A stretch of DNA of 64,000 nt from Consotaella aegiceratis (GTDB lineage: Bacteria; Pseudomonadota; Alphaproteobacteria; Rhizobiales; Rhizobiaceae): contig NZ_JAZHFT010000008.1 in NCBI RefSeq assembly GCF_036541425.1, forward strand, positions 1 through 64,000, read 5' to 3'. Position 1 is the first letter of the stretch. Each line of letters opens with the position of its first letter. Below the pieces are notes generated by a model. The model saw nothing but the letters and a program-made list of their open reading frames with translations, was not told the DNA's origin and did not search any database. Positions 10,611 through 19,105 of this stretch are shown piece by piece. Position numbers and translations under genes: made by a program.

Positions 10611-10991
10611 GTGGACGATTTCTGGCCAGAGCGCGAGCGCACCAGCGCGGTTGTCGAATTCCCGCTGGTGCGCGCTTCTCCTCCGGTGCCGCTGGTGTCG
10701 TTCGATCGACGCGAATTGTCCGAAATATTGCGGGTCTACGGCCAGATGGTCGCTGCCGGCGAATGGCGCGACTACGCCATCGACACGCTGAAGGACCGCG
10801 CGGTCTTCTCGATCTTCCGCCGGACCAGCGAGATGCCGCTCTATCGGATCGAGAAGAATCCGAAGCTCGCCCGCAAGCAGGGCGCCTTCTCGGTGATTGC
10901 GGCGAGCGGCCAGATCCTCAAGCGCGGCCATGATCTGAAAGCCGTGCTTGGCGTCTTCGACCGGCATCTGAAGGTGGTGGAGTCGAACTGA
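10611..10991 (+). CDS. DUF2794 domain-containing protein
   Basis: 126 residues, no signal peptide or membrane helix. The sequence matches the alphaproteobacterial DUF2794 family: an N-terminal ERERTSAVVEF, a central FDRRELSEILRVYG and a C-terminal KLARKQGAFSVIAA. Function unknown. The GTG at 10611 is chosen over an upstream ATG at 10545 because an AAGGA site sits just upstream and conservation begins here. It lies downstream of acnA and the DUF1223 gene, a recurrent arrangement in Rhizobiales. Confidence 0.85.
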   Translation: MDDFWPERERTSAVVEFPLVRASPPVPLVSFDRRELSEILRVYGQMVAAGEWRDYAIDTLKDRAVFSIFRRTSEMPLYRIEKNPKLARKQGAFSVIAASGQILKRGHDLKAVLGVFDRHLKVVESN

Positions 10992-11032
10992 GCGAATTCG
11001 GACGCGCGGGTGGATGACGCCGTCTGGAATGG

Positions 11033-11053
11033 CTCCCGGCTCAAGGCCGGGAG
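11033..11053 (+). terminator. Hairpin after the DUF2794 gene
   Basis: CTCCCGGC at 11033..11040 pairs perfectly with GCCGGGAG at 11046..11053 around a 5-base loop. A short T-run (GAGTTTTC) follows about 12 bases later. It lies between the convergent DUF2794 and GNAT genes. Confidence 0.5.
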
Positions 11054-11125
11054 GGCGGCGTGGAGTTTTCACTGCCGCACCAAGGCCTGTCCTTGTACGG
11101 TCTGCCAATGGCTTTGCGTCTTCCC

Positions 11126-11689
11126 TCAGCCCTTGAATAGCGTTCCGGGATAGACGCTCTCGTCCGGATCGGTCGTCGCGCCCGGCCCGAGCGCCAGCTG
11201 CATCAGCACCGTGTCGAGCCAACGCCCATGCTTGAACCCGGATGCCTTGAAGACGCCGATGTGCTCGAAACCGGCCCGCTCGTGCAGGCGGATGGACGGA
11301 AAGTGGTCGGAGCCCCCGATGACCGCGATCATCTGGCGAAACCCGTTCTCCCGACAGAGCTCGAGCAGACGGTCGAGCAGCAGCCCGCCGAGCCCGCGGC
11401 CCTGCGCCGCAGGCGCGAGATAGACGGAATCTTCGACCGACCAGCGATAGGCCGGCCGCGTGCGAAACGGCCCGGCATAGGCATAGCCCAGCACGCCCCC
11501 CTCGGCGTCGACGGCGACGATATAGGGATAACCGTCGGCGATGAGGCCCTCGAAGCGGCGCCGCATTTCCGCTTCGTCGGGCGGCGTCAGTTCGTAGGAT
11601 GCCGTGCCATGGAGGACGGCCTCGCGGTAGATCGCAGTGATGGCGGGAATGTCGGCCGGCGAGGCGGGGCGAAGGGTGGCGGCGGTCAT
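11126..11689 (-). CDS. GNAT N-acetyltransferase, phosphinothricin acetyltransferase-like
   Basis: 187 residues. A GNAT fold with the acetyl-CoA motif AQGRGLGGLLLDRL (about 100-113) and the early PADIPAITAIYREAV and GTASYE segments typical of the Pat/Bar (YncA-like) subgroup. That subgroup acetylates small amines such as phosphinothricin or methionine derivatives; the real substrate here is unknown. The start at 11689 matches the family N-terminus. Transcribed from the same strand as, and downstream of, the Bax-inhibitor gene, but separated from it by a strong terminator. Confidence 0.85.
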   Translation of the reverse strand: MTAATLRPASPADIPAITAIYREAVLHGTASYELTPPDEAEMRRRFEGLIADGYPYIVAVDAEGGVLGYAYAGPFRTRPAYRWSVEDSVYLAPAAQGRGLGGLLLDRLLELCRENGFRQMIAVIGGSDHFPSIRLHERAGFEHIGVFKASGFKHGRWLDTVLMQLALGPGATTDPDESVYPGTLFKG

Positions 11690-11744
11690 TGGGTTCGGTC
11701 TGACGAAAAGATGACGATCGATCCTGCTTGCCAAACCGCGAACC

Positions 11745-11774
11745 AAAAGAAAAGGGCGGCCCGAAGACCGCCCT
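11745..11774 (-). terminator. Rho-independent terminator of the Bax-inhibitor-1 gene
   Basis: On the minus strand AGGGCGG (11774..11768) pairs with CCGCCCT (11759..11753) around a CTTCGG-containing loop. It is followed by TTTTCTTTT. This is a textbook intrinsic terminator 26 bases after the upstream stop codon. Confidence 0.85.
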
Positions 11775-11799
11775 GAAATGACCCCGTTCAATGTGAGCC

Positions 11800-12579
11800 C
11801 TAGTTCCGGTTGCCGAAGAGCTGCAGCAGGAACATGAACATGTTGATGAAGTCGAGGTAGAGCCTGAGCGCGCCCATGATGGCCTTGCGGCCCATCACAG
11901 CCGATCCGTCGCCCTCGTAATACATTTCCTTGATCTGCTGGGTGTCGTAGGCGGTGAGGCCGGCGAACACCAGAACGCCGATCACCGAGATGGCGAAGGC
12001 GATGGCGCCCGAGCCGATGAAGATGTTGATGATCGAGGCGATAATGATGCCGATCACGCCCATGAACAGGAACGAGCCCATGCCCGACAGATCTCGGCGC
12101 GTCGTATAGCCGTAGAGCGAAAGAGCGCCGAAGCCGGCAGCCGTGGCAAAGAACGTCTGGACGATGGAGTCGGGCGTAAAGATGATGAAGATCGTCGACA
12201 ACGACAATCCAACCAGCGCGGCGTAGGCCCAGAACGTGGTGCGGGCTGCCGAAACGCTCATCTTGTGGACGCGGAACGACAGGAAGAAAACGACGGCCAA
12301 CGGCGCCAGCATCAGAACCCACTGCAGCGGCGAACCGTAAACGGCGGCACCGACGGAGGTCAGATAGGTGTTCTTGATTTGAGCCACGGCCTGACTCGGG
12401 TCGCTCGTCGTCGCCACCGAGAATAGGCCATAGGCCGCCACACCGGTGATCGCCAGACCGGCGGCCATCAGGTTGTAGACCTTGAGCATGTAGGAACGGA
12501 GGCCCTGGTCGATCGAGGCATCCGCCCTGGCACCGGCAGCGGGCACGCTGCGCGCGCCGTAATTCCGATAGTCAGCCAT
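11800..12579 (-). CDS. Bax inhibitor-1/YccA family membrane protein
   Basis: 259 residues with seven hydrophobic segments after a soluble N-terminus of about 45 residues. The family signature around FAGLTAYDTQQIKEMYYEG near residues 210-228 is clear; its Asp is linked to pH-dependent calcium leak in characterised members. The bacterial role here is not established. The ATG at 12579 has a GGGAAG site upstream; a longer open frame upstream lacks family similarity. The gene stands alone with its own strong terminator. Confidence 0.92.
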   Translation of the reverse strand: MADYRNYGARSVPAAGARADASIDQGLRSYMLKVYNLMAAGLAITGVAAYGLFSVATTSDPSQAVAQIKNTYLTSVGAAVYGSPLQWVLMLAPLAVVFFLSFRVHKMSVSAARTTFWAYAALVGLSLSTIFIIFTPDSIVQTFFATAAGFGALSLYGYTTRRDLSGMGSFLFMGVIGIIIASIINIFIGSGAIAFAISVIGVLVFAGLTAYDTQQIKEMYYEGDGSAVMGRKAIMGALRLYLDFINMFMFLLQLFGNRN

Positions 12580-12832
12580 CTTTGAACACTTCCCTTTCTG
12601 CGTGTCCCGTCGGGTGTCGGCCTGCCGAACGCAAGATGCGTCGAGCGGGGCCGAGGCGCCGCTGGCGGGACGCCCAGCTAGCCTGCCAGCAATATGCGGA
12701 TTTCGGCGTTCCGTTACAAGTGCGTGGTCATGCCGCAAAGGGCTGAAAACCGGGCGATCTCGGTTAAATCTTCGTCATTAACCATGGTGGTCGTAGGCTG
12801 CCTCACGTTCGAGCGCGCCTTGTCAGGACGGC

Positions 12833-15424
12833 TTACAATTCGCGCAGCACGGGCGCGGCCTTCTGTCCGAGCACCCGCCATGTGCCGGCCAGACCGAAGC
12901 CGACGGTGAGCACCAGCGAAATCACCAGCGTCGTCAGCGCCACCGTCCAGTCAAAGCGATAGGGAAGCTGCATGATCTGCGCGACGACGAACCACGCCGA
13001 CAGCGCGCCGGCGGCAATCGCGAAGACGGCGGTGGCGGCGCCCAGCAGCATATACTCCGTCGTATAGGCCCGGATCAGCGTCATGCGCGTGGCGCCGAGC
13101 GTCTTCAGGACCACGGCATCGTGGATGCGTCCCCGTGTTCCCGCAGCCAGGGCGCCGGACAGCACCAGTACCGATGCGACCAGAGCGACGGCTGCCGCCG
13201 CCCGGATGGCCAGCGCCAGCTGCGCGATCAGCCCGTTGACGGCATCGAGCGCGTCCTTCACCCGAACCGTGGTCACGGCTGGAAAGGCGTTGGTGATGCC
13301 GTTCAAGATCGCCTTTTCGTCGGTCGCCGAGCCGTCGGGCAGGCTGAGCGTCGCGAGCCATGCATGCGGCGCGCCGGCAAAGGTGTTGGGCGAGAACACC
13401 ATGACGAAGTTGATCGACAGGCTTTCCCATTCCACCGCCCGGAAATTGGCAATCCGCGTCGTCACCTCGCGCCCGAGAACGTTGACGCTGACCGTGTCGC
13501 CGACCTTCAGACCGAGCGCCCTGCCCTCCTCGTCGGAAAACGAGACCAGCGGTTCGCCGGAATAGTCCTCCGGCCACCATTCGCCTGCCGTCAGCGTCGA
13601 ATTTTCGGGGACCGTCGCGGAGTATGTGACGCCGCGATCGCCGCGCAACACCCAGGCCCCTTCGGGAGGCACCTCCATGGTGGCGACGTCTTCGCCGTTG
13701 AGCTTGGTGATGCGGCCGCGCAGCATCGGCACGGCGTCGAGATCGCCATCCGGGGCCAATTGGGCGACCTCGTTCTCGAAGGCGTCGACCTCGCTGCCCT
13801 GGATGTCGACGAAGAAGAAGTTGGGCGCGCGCGCGGCGATCGACGTGCCGATCTCGTGGCGCAGATCGTAATCGATGATGGCGATGGTCACCAAGAGCGT
13901 CAGCCCGAGGCCGAGCGACAGCACGATCGACGACGTCAGCGCGCCGGGGCGATGGATGTTGCCGATCGCCAGACGCAGCGGCGTCGAAGCGACGTGCGGC
14001 GCCCGACGCGCCAGCGCCTGGATGCCCCATGCGACCACTCGCAGGATCAGGAAGGCGGCAGCCGTCGCGGCGAGGAAGATCAAGGCGACCCGGCGGTCGC
14101 TGGCGATCGTCAAGGCCAGCGCGGCGACCACCAGCGCCAGGCCGAGCCCGGCAGCGAGGTAGCCCCAGCGCATACGATAGCCGCCTGAGGTGCCGGTCTC
14201 CCGAAACAGGGCCGTGGCGGCGACGTCGCGCGTGCGACCCAGCGGCAGCAGCGCGAAGGCGAGCGCCGTCAGCAGACCGAAGAGGGCCGCGAGTGCCAAA
14301 GCACCGGGATAGACGGTCGCCTCCGCCGCGACGGGAATGACGCTTTCGAGGAAACGCGCCGTGCCGAAGGGAGCCACCGCCGCAAGCACCAGGCCGATCG
14401 CGATGCCGATGGCTGCCAGAACCATAACCTGGAGGAGGTAGACGCCGACGACGAACGATCCGCCCGCGCCCAGGCTCTTGAAGGTCGCAATCACCATGCG
14501 CTTGGAATCGAGATAGGCGTTGACGGCGTTGGCGATGCCGACGCCCCCGACGATCAGAGCCGTCAGGCCGACCAGGGTCAGGAACTGCGAGAACCGCTCG
14601 ATATTGCGCTGAAGCGACGGCGCGGCGCGCTCATAGCTGCGCACGCTCCAACCGGCCTCGGGAAATCGCTCGCCCGCGATCTCGGCGATGCGATCGGCAT
14701 CGCCGCCCGCCCGCAGCCGGACCTTGTAGGCGTATTCCACCAGACTGCCGGGCTGGACGAGACCGCTGGCCTGCAATGCCTCGCTGGAGATCATCAGGCG
14801 CGGTGCGAAGTTGAAGCCGCCGGACAACACGTCGGGCTCGCGTTCCAGAACGCCGCGCAGTTCCAGCTCGATGCTGCCCAGCCGCACCACCGCACCCGGC
14901 TTCAGTCCCAGGCGCTCGTAGAGCTCCTCCGCCGCGACCGCGCCGAAGCGCCCATTCCGTTCGGCAAGATGATCGCCGAGCGGGCGATCGGAATCGAGAT
15001 CGAGCGTCCCATAGAGGGGATAGGCGCCGTCCACCGCCTTCACCTCGGCGAGCGACTGGTCGCTGCCGTCGGCCAGCCGCACCATGGAGCGCAGCTCGAC
15101 GACCTCCGTCACGTCGCCCAGCCCGTCGAGATAGGCGCGCTCCTCGGCGGATGCGGGACGCTGCTCCAGTTCGAAGCGCAGATCGCCGCCGAGTATCGCC
15201 CGGCCCTCGCGCTCGATGCCGTCGTTCATCATCGCCGAAACGGAGTTCACGGCGCCGATGGCGCCGACGCCCAGCGCAATGCAGGCCAGGAAGATGTAGA
15301 ATCCCTTGAGGCCGCCGCGCATCTCGCGGATGGCGAAGCGCAACGCCAGACGCCAACGGTTCAAGCCCACCGGCCGGCCCACATGCGTGCCCGGCGCCGC
15401 CGCCGCTTCTCCGACCGCGCTCAT
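12833..15424 (-). CDS. ABC transporter permease, FtsX/YbbP family
   Basis: 863 residues with the double-FtsX architecture. The N-terminal helix lies at about residues 40-60, a large periplasmic domain follows, then two groups of membrane helices (about 265-480 and 725-855). The closing segment is GTWRVLGQKAAPVLREL. It belongs to the MacB/YbbP class of mechanotransmission or lipid-extracting permeases. Its ATG overlaps the stop of the ATPase gene (ATGA), so the two form one transporter. Pairing with a divergent TesA-like esterase matches the ybbAP-tesA arrangement of many proteobacteria. Substrate unknown, possibly a lipid. Confidence 0.9.
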   Translation of the reverse strand: MSAVGEAAAAPGTHVGRPVGLNRWRLALRFAIREMRGGLKGFYIFLACIALGVGAIGAVNSVSAMMNDGIEREGRAILGGDLRFELEQRPASAEERAYLDGLGDVTEVVELRSMVRLADGSDQSLAEVKAVDGAYPLYGTLDLDSDRPLGDHLAERNGRFGAVAAEELYERLGLKPGAVVRLGSIELELRGVLEREPDVLSGGFNFAPRLMISSEALQASGLVQPGSLVEYAYKVRLRAGGDADRIAEIAGERFPEAGWSVRSYERAAPSLQRNIERFSQFLTLVGLTALIVGGVGIANAVNAYLDSKRMVIATFKSLGAGGSFVVGVYLLQVMVLAAIGIAIGLVLAAVAPFGTARFLESVIPVAAEATVYPGALALAALFGLLTALAFALLPLGRTRDVAATALFRETGTSGGYRMRWGYLAAGLGLALVVAALALTIASDRRVALIFLAATAAAFLILRVVAWGIQALARRAPHVASTPLRLAIGNIHRPGALTSSIVLSLGLGLTLLVTIAIIDYDLRHEIGTSIAARAPNFFFVDIQGSEVDAFENEVAQLAPDGDLDAVPMLRGRITKLNGEDVATMEVPPEGAWVLRGDRGVTYSATVPENSTLTAGEWWPEDYSGEPLVSFSDEEGRALGLKVGDTVSVNVLGREVTTRIANFRAVEWESLSINFVMVFSPNTFAGAPHAWLATLSLPDGSATDEKAILNGITNAFPAVTTVRVKDALDAVNGLIAQLALAIRAAAAVALVASVLVLSGALAAGTRGRIHDAVVLKTLGATRMTLIRAYTTEYMLLGAATAVFAIAAGALSAWFVVAQIMQLPYRFDWTVALTTLVISLVLTVGFGLAGTWRVLGQKAAPVLREL

Positions 15425-16137
15425 GCAGACTGGTCCGCCAGTTCGCGGGCTGACGGCGGCGTCGGAACGGAGACGATCCGACCGGAGCGCACGGCCACTT
15501 CGCGACCGCAGCGCGACGCCAGCGAGGGATCATGGGTGACCAGAACGAGCGTCATATGGCGACGGCCCTGCTCGGCAAACAGAAGGTTGGCGACCTGCCG
15601 GCCGGTCTCCTGATCGAGATTGCCGGTGGGCTCGTCGGCGATGAGGATCGCCGGCTCCGGCGCGAGCGCTCTTGCGATCGCCACGCGCTGCTGCTCGCCG
15701 CCCGACAGCTCGCCCGGATAGTGATGGACGCGATCCTTCAGCCCGACGCTGGCCAGTTCCTGTTCGGCCCGCGCAAAGGCGTCGCCCGCGCCGGCCAGTT
15801 CGAGCGGCACGGCGACGTTTTCCAGCGCCGTCATGTTGGGGATGAGATGGAACGACTGGAAGACGATCCCCACATTGCGGCCGCGAAAGGCGGCCAATCG
15901 GTCCTCGCTCAACCCGGCAAGCGACTGGCCAGCGATCGACACCACGCCGCTGTCGGCCCGCTCCAACCCCGCGAGCACCATCAGCAACGTCGATTTGCCC
16001 GATCCGGAAGGGCCGACGATGCCGACGGATTCGCCGGCCGCCACGGTCAGGCCGATCCCCTTGAGCACGTGCACGGCGTTTCGTCCGCTGCCGAGGGTCA
16101 GATGAACGTCTTCGAGAACGATCGCCGGTTCCGACAA
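15421..16137 (-). CDS. ABC transporter ATP-binding protein, YbbA/LolD family
   Basis: 238 residues. Walker A GPSGSGKST, Q-loop in VFQSFHLIPNMTALEN, signature LSGGEQQRVAIARAL, Walker B ILIADEPTGNLD and switch His in VTHD. The FHLIPNMTALENV stretch is typical of the MacB/LolD/YbbA class, which works with FtsX-like permeases. The stop overlaps the permease start. It is divergent from the TesA-like gene, with 70 bases between the two starts, so they probably share a regulatory region. Confidence 0.93.
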   Translation of the reverse strand: MSEPAIVLEDVHLTLGSGRNAVHVLKGIGLTVAAGESVGIVGPSGSGKSTLLMVLAGLERADSGVVSIAGQSLAGLSEDRLAAFRGRNVGIVFQSFHLIPNMTALENVAVPLELAGAGDAFARAEQELASVGLKDRVHHYPGELSGGEQQRVAIARALAPEPAILIADEPTGNLDQETGRQVANLLFAEQGRRHMTLVLVTHDPSLASRCGREVAVRSGRIVSVPTPPSARELADQSA

Positions 16138-16207
16138 GGTCGAGCCTTCCTATATCGGTGAAACACGAGAGCCTTATCGGAAAGGCCGTCCGCTATATGG
16201 GTTTGCC

Positions 16208-16882
16208 ATGCATCGCTTCCAACAGAGTCTGAGCCGCCTCGCTGTCTTGCTATTGCTGATCGCGGCGCCTTCCCTCGCTCATGCCGCCTCGTCCGACGGC
16301 GAGGCCGATACTGCCGTGCAGGTGGTAGCCTTCGGCGACAGCCTGTCGGCGGGCTATGGCGTCGGCCCGGGCGAGTCCTTTCCGGAGCAGCTCCAGGCCG
16401 CGCTCAGGCAGAACGGCTATGACGTGAACGTGATCAACGCCGGCGTATCGGGCGACACCACCAGCGGCGGCCTCGCCCGTCTCGACTGGTCGGTGCCCGA
16501 AAATACCGATCTCGTCATCCTCGAACTCGGAGCCAACGATGCGCTGCGCGGCGTCGCGCCGAAGATCGCAGAGACCAATCTCGACCAGATCCTGAATCGG
16601 CTCGGCGAGCGGCAGATTCCGGTGCTTTTGACCGGCATGATGGCGCCGCCCAACATGGGCGAGGACTATGCCAAATCGTTCGACGCCATCTTTCCGCGCC
16701 TCGCCGAAGACCACGACGTCGCCTTTTATCCGTTCTTCCTCGACGGCGTCGCGGCGGACCCGGCGCTCAATCAGGCCGACCACATGCACCCGAACCCCGC
16801 CGGCGTGAAGATCATCGTCGAGCGCATCCTGCCCGCGGTGACCAAGCAGCTCGACGAAATCATCGCCGCCGCCGCCGGGTGA
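16208..16882 (+). CDS. tesA: Arylesterase / TesA-like SGNH hydrolase, secreted
   Basis: 224 residues. A signal peptide (LAVLLLLIAAPSLAHA) ends near residue 26. The SGNH blocks are all present: GDSL with Ser45, the GVSGDTTSGG glycine block near residue 82, LGAND with Asn110, and DHMHPN with Asp191 and His194 completing the triad. Homologues are periplasmic multifunctional esterases, thioesterases and lysophospholipases. It is divergent from the YbbA/YbbP-like transporter, suggesting a shared role in lipid or ester handling at the envelope. Confidence 0.9.
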   Translation: MHRFQQSLSRLAVLLLLIAAPSLAHAASSDGEADTAVQVVAFGDSLSAGYGVGPGESFPEQLQAALRQNGYDVNVINAGVSGDTTSGGLARLDWSVPENTDLVILELGANDALRGVAPKIAETNLDQILNRLGERQIPVLLTGMMAPPNMGEDYAKSFDAIFPRLAEDHDVAFYPFFLDGVAADPALNQADHMHPNPAGVKIIVERILPAVTKQLDEIIAAAAG

Positions 16883-17035
16883 GCGGCGCCCATTCCATCT
16901 CCGGCCAAACTTTCCTGTGTATTGTTCACCAGACGGATCGAGGCGTTTACCTTTTGCAGGCGTTCATCCTTGAACCAACGCTCGCCAGATGGAACTCTCG
17001 ACGCTGCACGTGATTCGAAGCGGAAGGAGCCTCCA

Positions 17036-17641
17036 ATGCCGCGACTTTTCACCGCTGTCGAAATACCGCGCGACGCCGCGCTTTCGCTCTCCTTCCTGCG
17101 CGGCGGCCTGCCCTCGGCCCGATGGATCGAGCCCGAAAACTACCACCTGACTCTTCGCTTCATCGGCGACATCGAGGCCAGGCTGGCCGACGAGGTGGTC
17201 GCGGCCCTCGATCGGGTCGAACGCCCGTCCTTCACCCTGGCCTTGCGGGGCGTGGAGGTGTTCGGTTCGAAGAAGCCGCATTCGCTCTATGCCGGCGTCG
17301 AGCCCTCACCTGCGCTCGATGCCCTGCAGGCCGATATCGACCGCACGCTGCGCCGCCTCGGTGTCGCGTCCGATCAGCGCAAGTTCACGCCGCACGTCAC
17401 CATTGCGCGGCTCAAGCAGCCGAAGCCGGAAGAGCTCGCGCGCTATCTGGCCGGGCGCGGAAACTTCCGCACGGCGCCTTTCACGGTCACCCGGTTCGGG
17501 CTGTTCTCGTCGAAGGATTCGGTCGGCGGCGGCCCCTACATCCTGGAAGAGGCCTATCCTCTGACAGCGGCGCGAGCAGCCGAGACCTGGCCGGTTGACA
17601 GCGACGAAGTGCCATTCGCCAGCGCCGGATACGGCCGTTAG
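17036..17641 (+). CDS. thpR: RNA 2',3'-cyclic 3'-phosphodiesterase
   Basis: 201 residues of the 2H phosphoesterase (LigT/ThpR) family. The two catalytic HxTx motifs are HLTLRF (His37, Thr39) and HVTIAR (His120, Thr122). The enzyme opens 2',3'-cyclic phosphates at RNA ends. The ATG at 17036 has an AAGGAG ribosome binding site; an upstream in-frame ATG at 16922 adds residues without family similarity. It is followed by the DUF1232 gene at 87 bases. Confidence 0.92.
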   Translation: MPRLFTAVEIPRDAALSLSFLRGGLPSARWIEPENYHLTLRFIGDIEARLADEVVAALDRVERPSFTLALRGVEVFGSKKPHSLYAGVEPSPALDALQADIDRTLRRLGVASDQRKFTPHVTIARLKQPKPEELARYLAGRGNFRTAPFTVTRFGLFSSKDSVGGGPYILEEAYPLTAARAAETWPVDSDEVPFASAGYGR

Positions 17642-17728
17642 ACGGCGACAGGAGTTGCGGGCGTCCGGGCTTGCCGAAGGTGGGCGCGGCAACCATCTTC
17701 TCGTCCGAGAGCACGAGGAGAACAGGCG

Positions 17729-18109
17729 ATGGACAGCACGAAGCTGGGCGAAATTCTGGTGCCGGGCTCGCCGGAAGAGCAGGAACGGCAGGAAAGCCGC
17801 ATCCGCTCGTCCTTCTTCGACACCGTCCGGCGTGCCCTGCGCTATATCCCGTTCATGGAGGACGTGGTCGCCGCCTATTATTGCGCGATCGATTCGGAAA
17901 CGCCGACGGCGACCCGCGGCATCCTTCTCGCCGCCCTCGCCTATTTCGTCCTGCCGGTTGACATCGTTCCCGATTTCCTGTTCGGCCTCGGCTTCACCGA
18001 TGACCTCGCGGTGCTATGGGCGGCCTTCAACGCCGTGCGACAGAACATCCGGCCGGAGCATTACGAGCGGGCTCGCGAGGCGCTCGGCGACCTTCGCCGG
18101 TCGGCTTGA
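17729..18109 (+). CDS. YkvA family protein (DUF1232)
   Basis: 126 residues. The DUF1232 core ALAYFVLPVDIVPDFLFGLGFTDD is present at about residues 71-93, a short hydrophobic hairpin with the family LPVDxIPD signature, preceded by an ALRYIPFMEDVVAAYYCA helix. Function unknown in the family. A GAGGAG site lies upstream of the ATG. Probably co-transcribed with thpR. Confidence 0.88.
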   Translation: MDSTKLGEILVPGSPEEQERQESRIRSSFFDTVRRALRYIPFMEDVVAAYYCAIDSETPTATRGILLAALAYFVLPVDIVPDFLFGLGFTDDLAVLWAAFNAVRQNIRPEHYERAREALGDLRRSA

Positions 18110-18396
18110 AACCCCACCCAAGCTGGATTCGGTCTGGATATCGCCTCGGCATCGTCAAATTCTCGCCAAGTTGTTTCGTTCACTCCGCAAACGTGGGACG
18201 AGGGTGTTCGACGCCGTCCCGCCGGGCTTTGCATGCTATTGCGACCGATCCTGAAAGGGTGCACGAGCGTGCAGCCGAATTCGGTTTCCGTTAACCTTGG
18301 ATCAATAGAGTTAATGGAAAATTCGCGAGGCTGCGCCGTCCAGCGGGCGACGACTGACAGCATCCAGACGAGCGAAAAGCAAACGAGCGGGGAGCC

Positions 18397-18903
18397 ATGT
18401 CCTTGAAGAAAATCGTGACGGCAACGGCGGCTATACTCACTCTGTCGAGCGTCGCGACCGCAGCGCAGACGCCGACACGGATGAACCAGTTCAATTACTG
18501 GGGCAGCTATTCCTACGAGAACAACGGCGAGAAGATCTGCTACATCCTGTCGACGCCGACCAAGATGGAACCGGCGAGCGTCGACCACGGCGACATCTTC
18601 TTTCTGGTTTCGCAGAAGCCCGGACAGGGCATTTCCTATGAGCCGCAGGTGGTGATGGGCTATCCGTTGCGCGAAGGCTCCAAGGTGACCCTCGACGTGG
18701 ACGGCAAGAAGTACTCCATGTTCACCAAGGGCGAGTCCGCCTGGATGGAGAACGCGGCGGAGGAACCGCAGCTCGTCACGGCGCTGAAGGCCGGCAGCAC
18801 GCTGCAGGTGGACGCGACCTCCCAGCGCGGCACGAACACGCACTACACCTATTCGCTGTCCGGCGTGACGGCGGCGCTCGACTCGATCCAGAGCTGCAAA
18901 TAA
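18397..18903 (+). CDS. Invasion-associated locus B (IalB) family protein
   Basis: 168 residues. A signal peptide (MSLKKIVTATAAILTLSSVATA) is followed by a small beta-rich domain with two cysteines (residues 48 and 167) that may form a disulfide. The pattern of an early CYILSTP strand and a final Cys matches IalB-family proteins of Rhizobiales, which are linked to outer-surface stability and, in Bartonella, erythrocyte invasion. No such phenotype can be inferred here. It has a GGGGAG ribosome binding site and its own strong terminator, and precedes rlmN as in many relatives. Confidence 0.82.
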   Translation: MSLKKIVTATAAILTLSSVATAAQTPTRMNQFNYWGSYSYENNGEKICYILSTPTKMEPASVDHGDIFFLVSQKPGQGISYEPQVVMGYPLREGSKVTLDVDGKKYSMFTKGESAWMENAAEEPQLVTALKAGSTLQVDATSQRGTNTHYTYSLSGVTAALDSIQSCK

Positions 18904-18930
18904 TCACGAGCGGCCCGGCCGCGACGATCC

Positions 18931-18962
18931 GGCGCCGGGTATCCCGGCGCCGCGATTTTTTT
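18931..18962 (+). terminator. Rho-independent terminator of the IalB-family gene
   Basis: A perfect 9-bp stem, GGCGCCGGG at 18931..18939 and CCCGGCGCC at 18943..18951 with a TAT loop, is followed by seven T residues at 18956..18962. It lies 28 bases after the stop. Confidence 0.9.
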
Positions 18963-19105
18963 GTGCGGTCCACCCTGTCGAATCCGGTCGTTCGCCCCGC
19001 GTCCCGCCGGGACGTGGGTGGTGCCCTCTTGCCTCTTGGGCTGGAAACGCTCATTTGAACGCGCAATAGCCGTTCAACGTTCATCCGCGCCTTGCAAGAG
19101 AATCC

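Noticed and set aside
12760..12785. A CtrA-type site (TTAA-N7-TTAA)
   Set aside because: Two TTAA blocks occur before the ABC operon end, but the spacing is ten bases, not seven, and the location is not a promoter of a cell-cycle gene.
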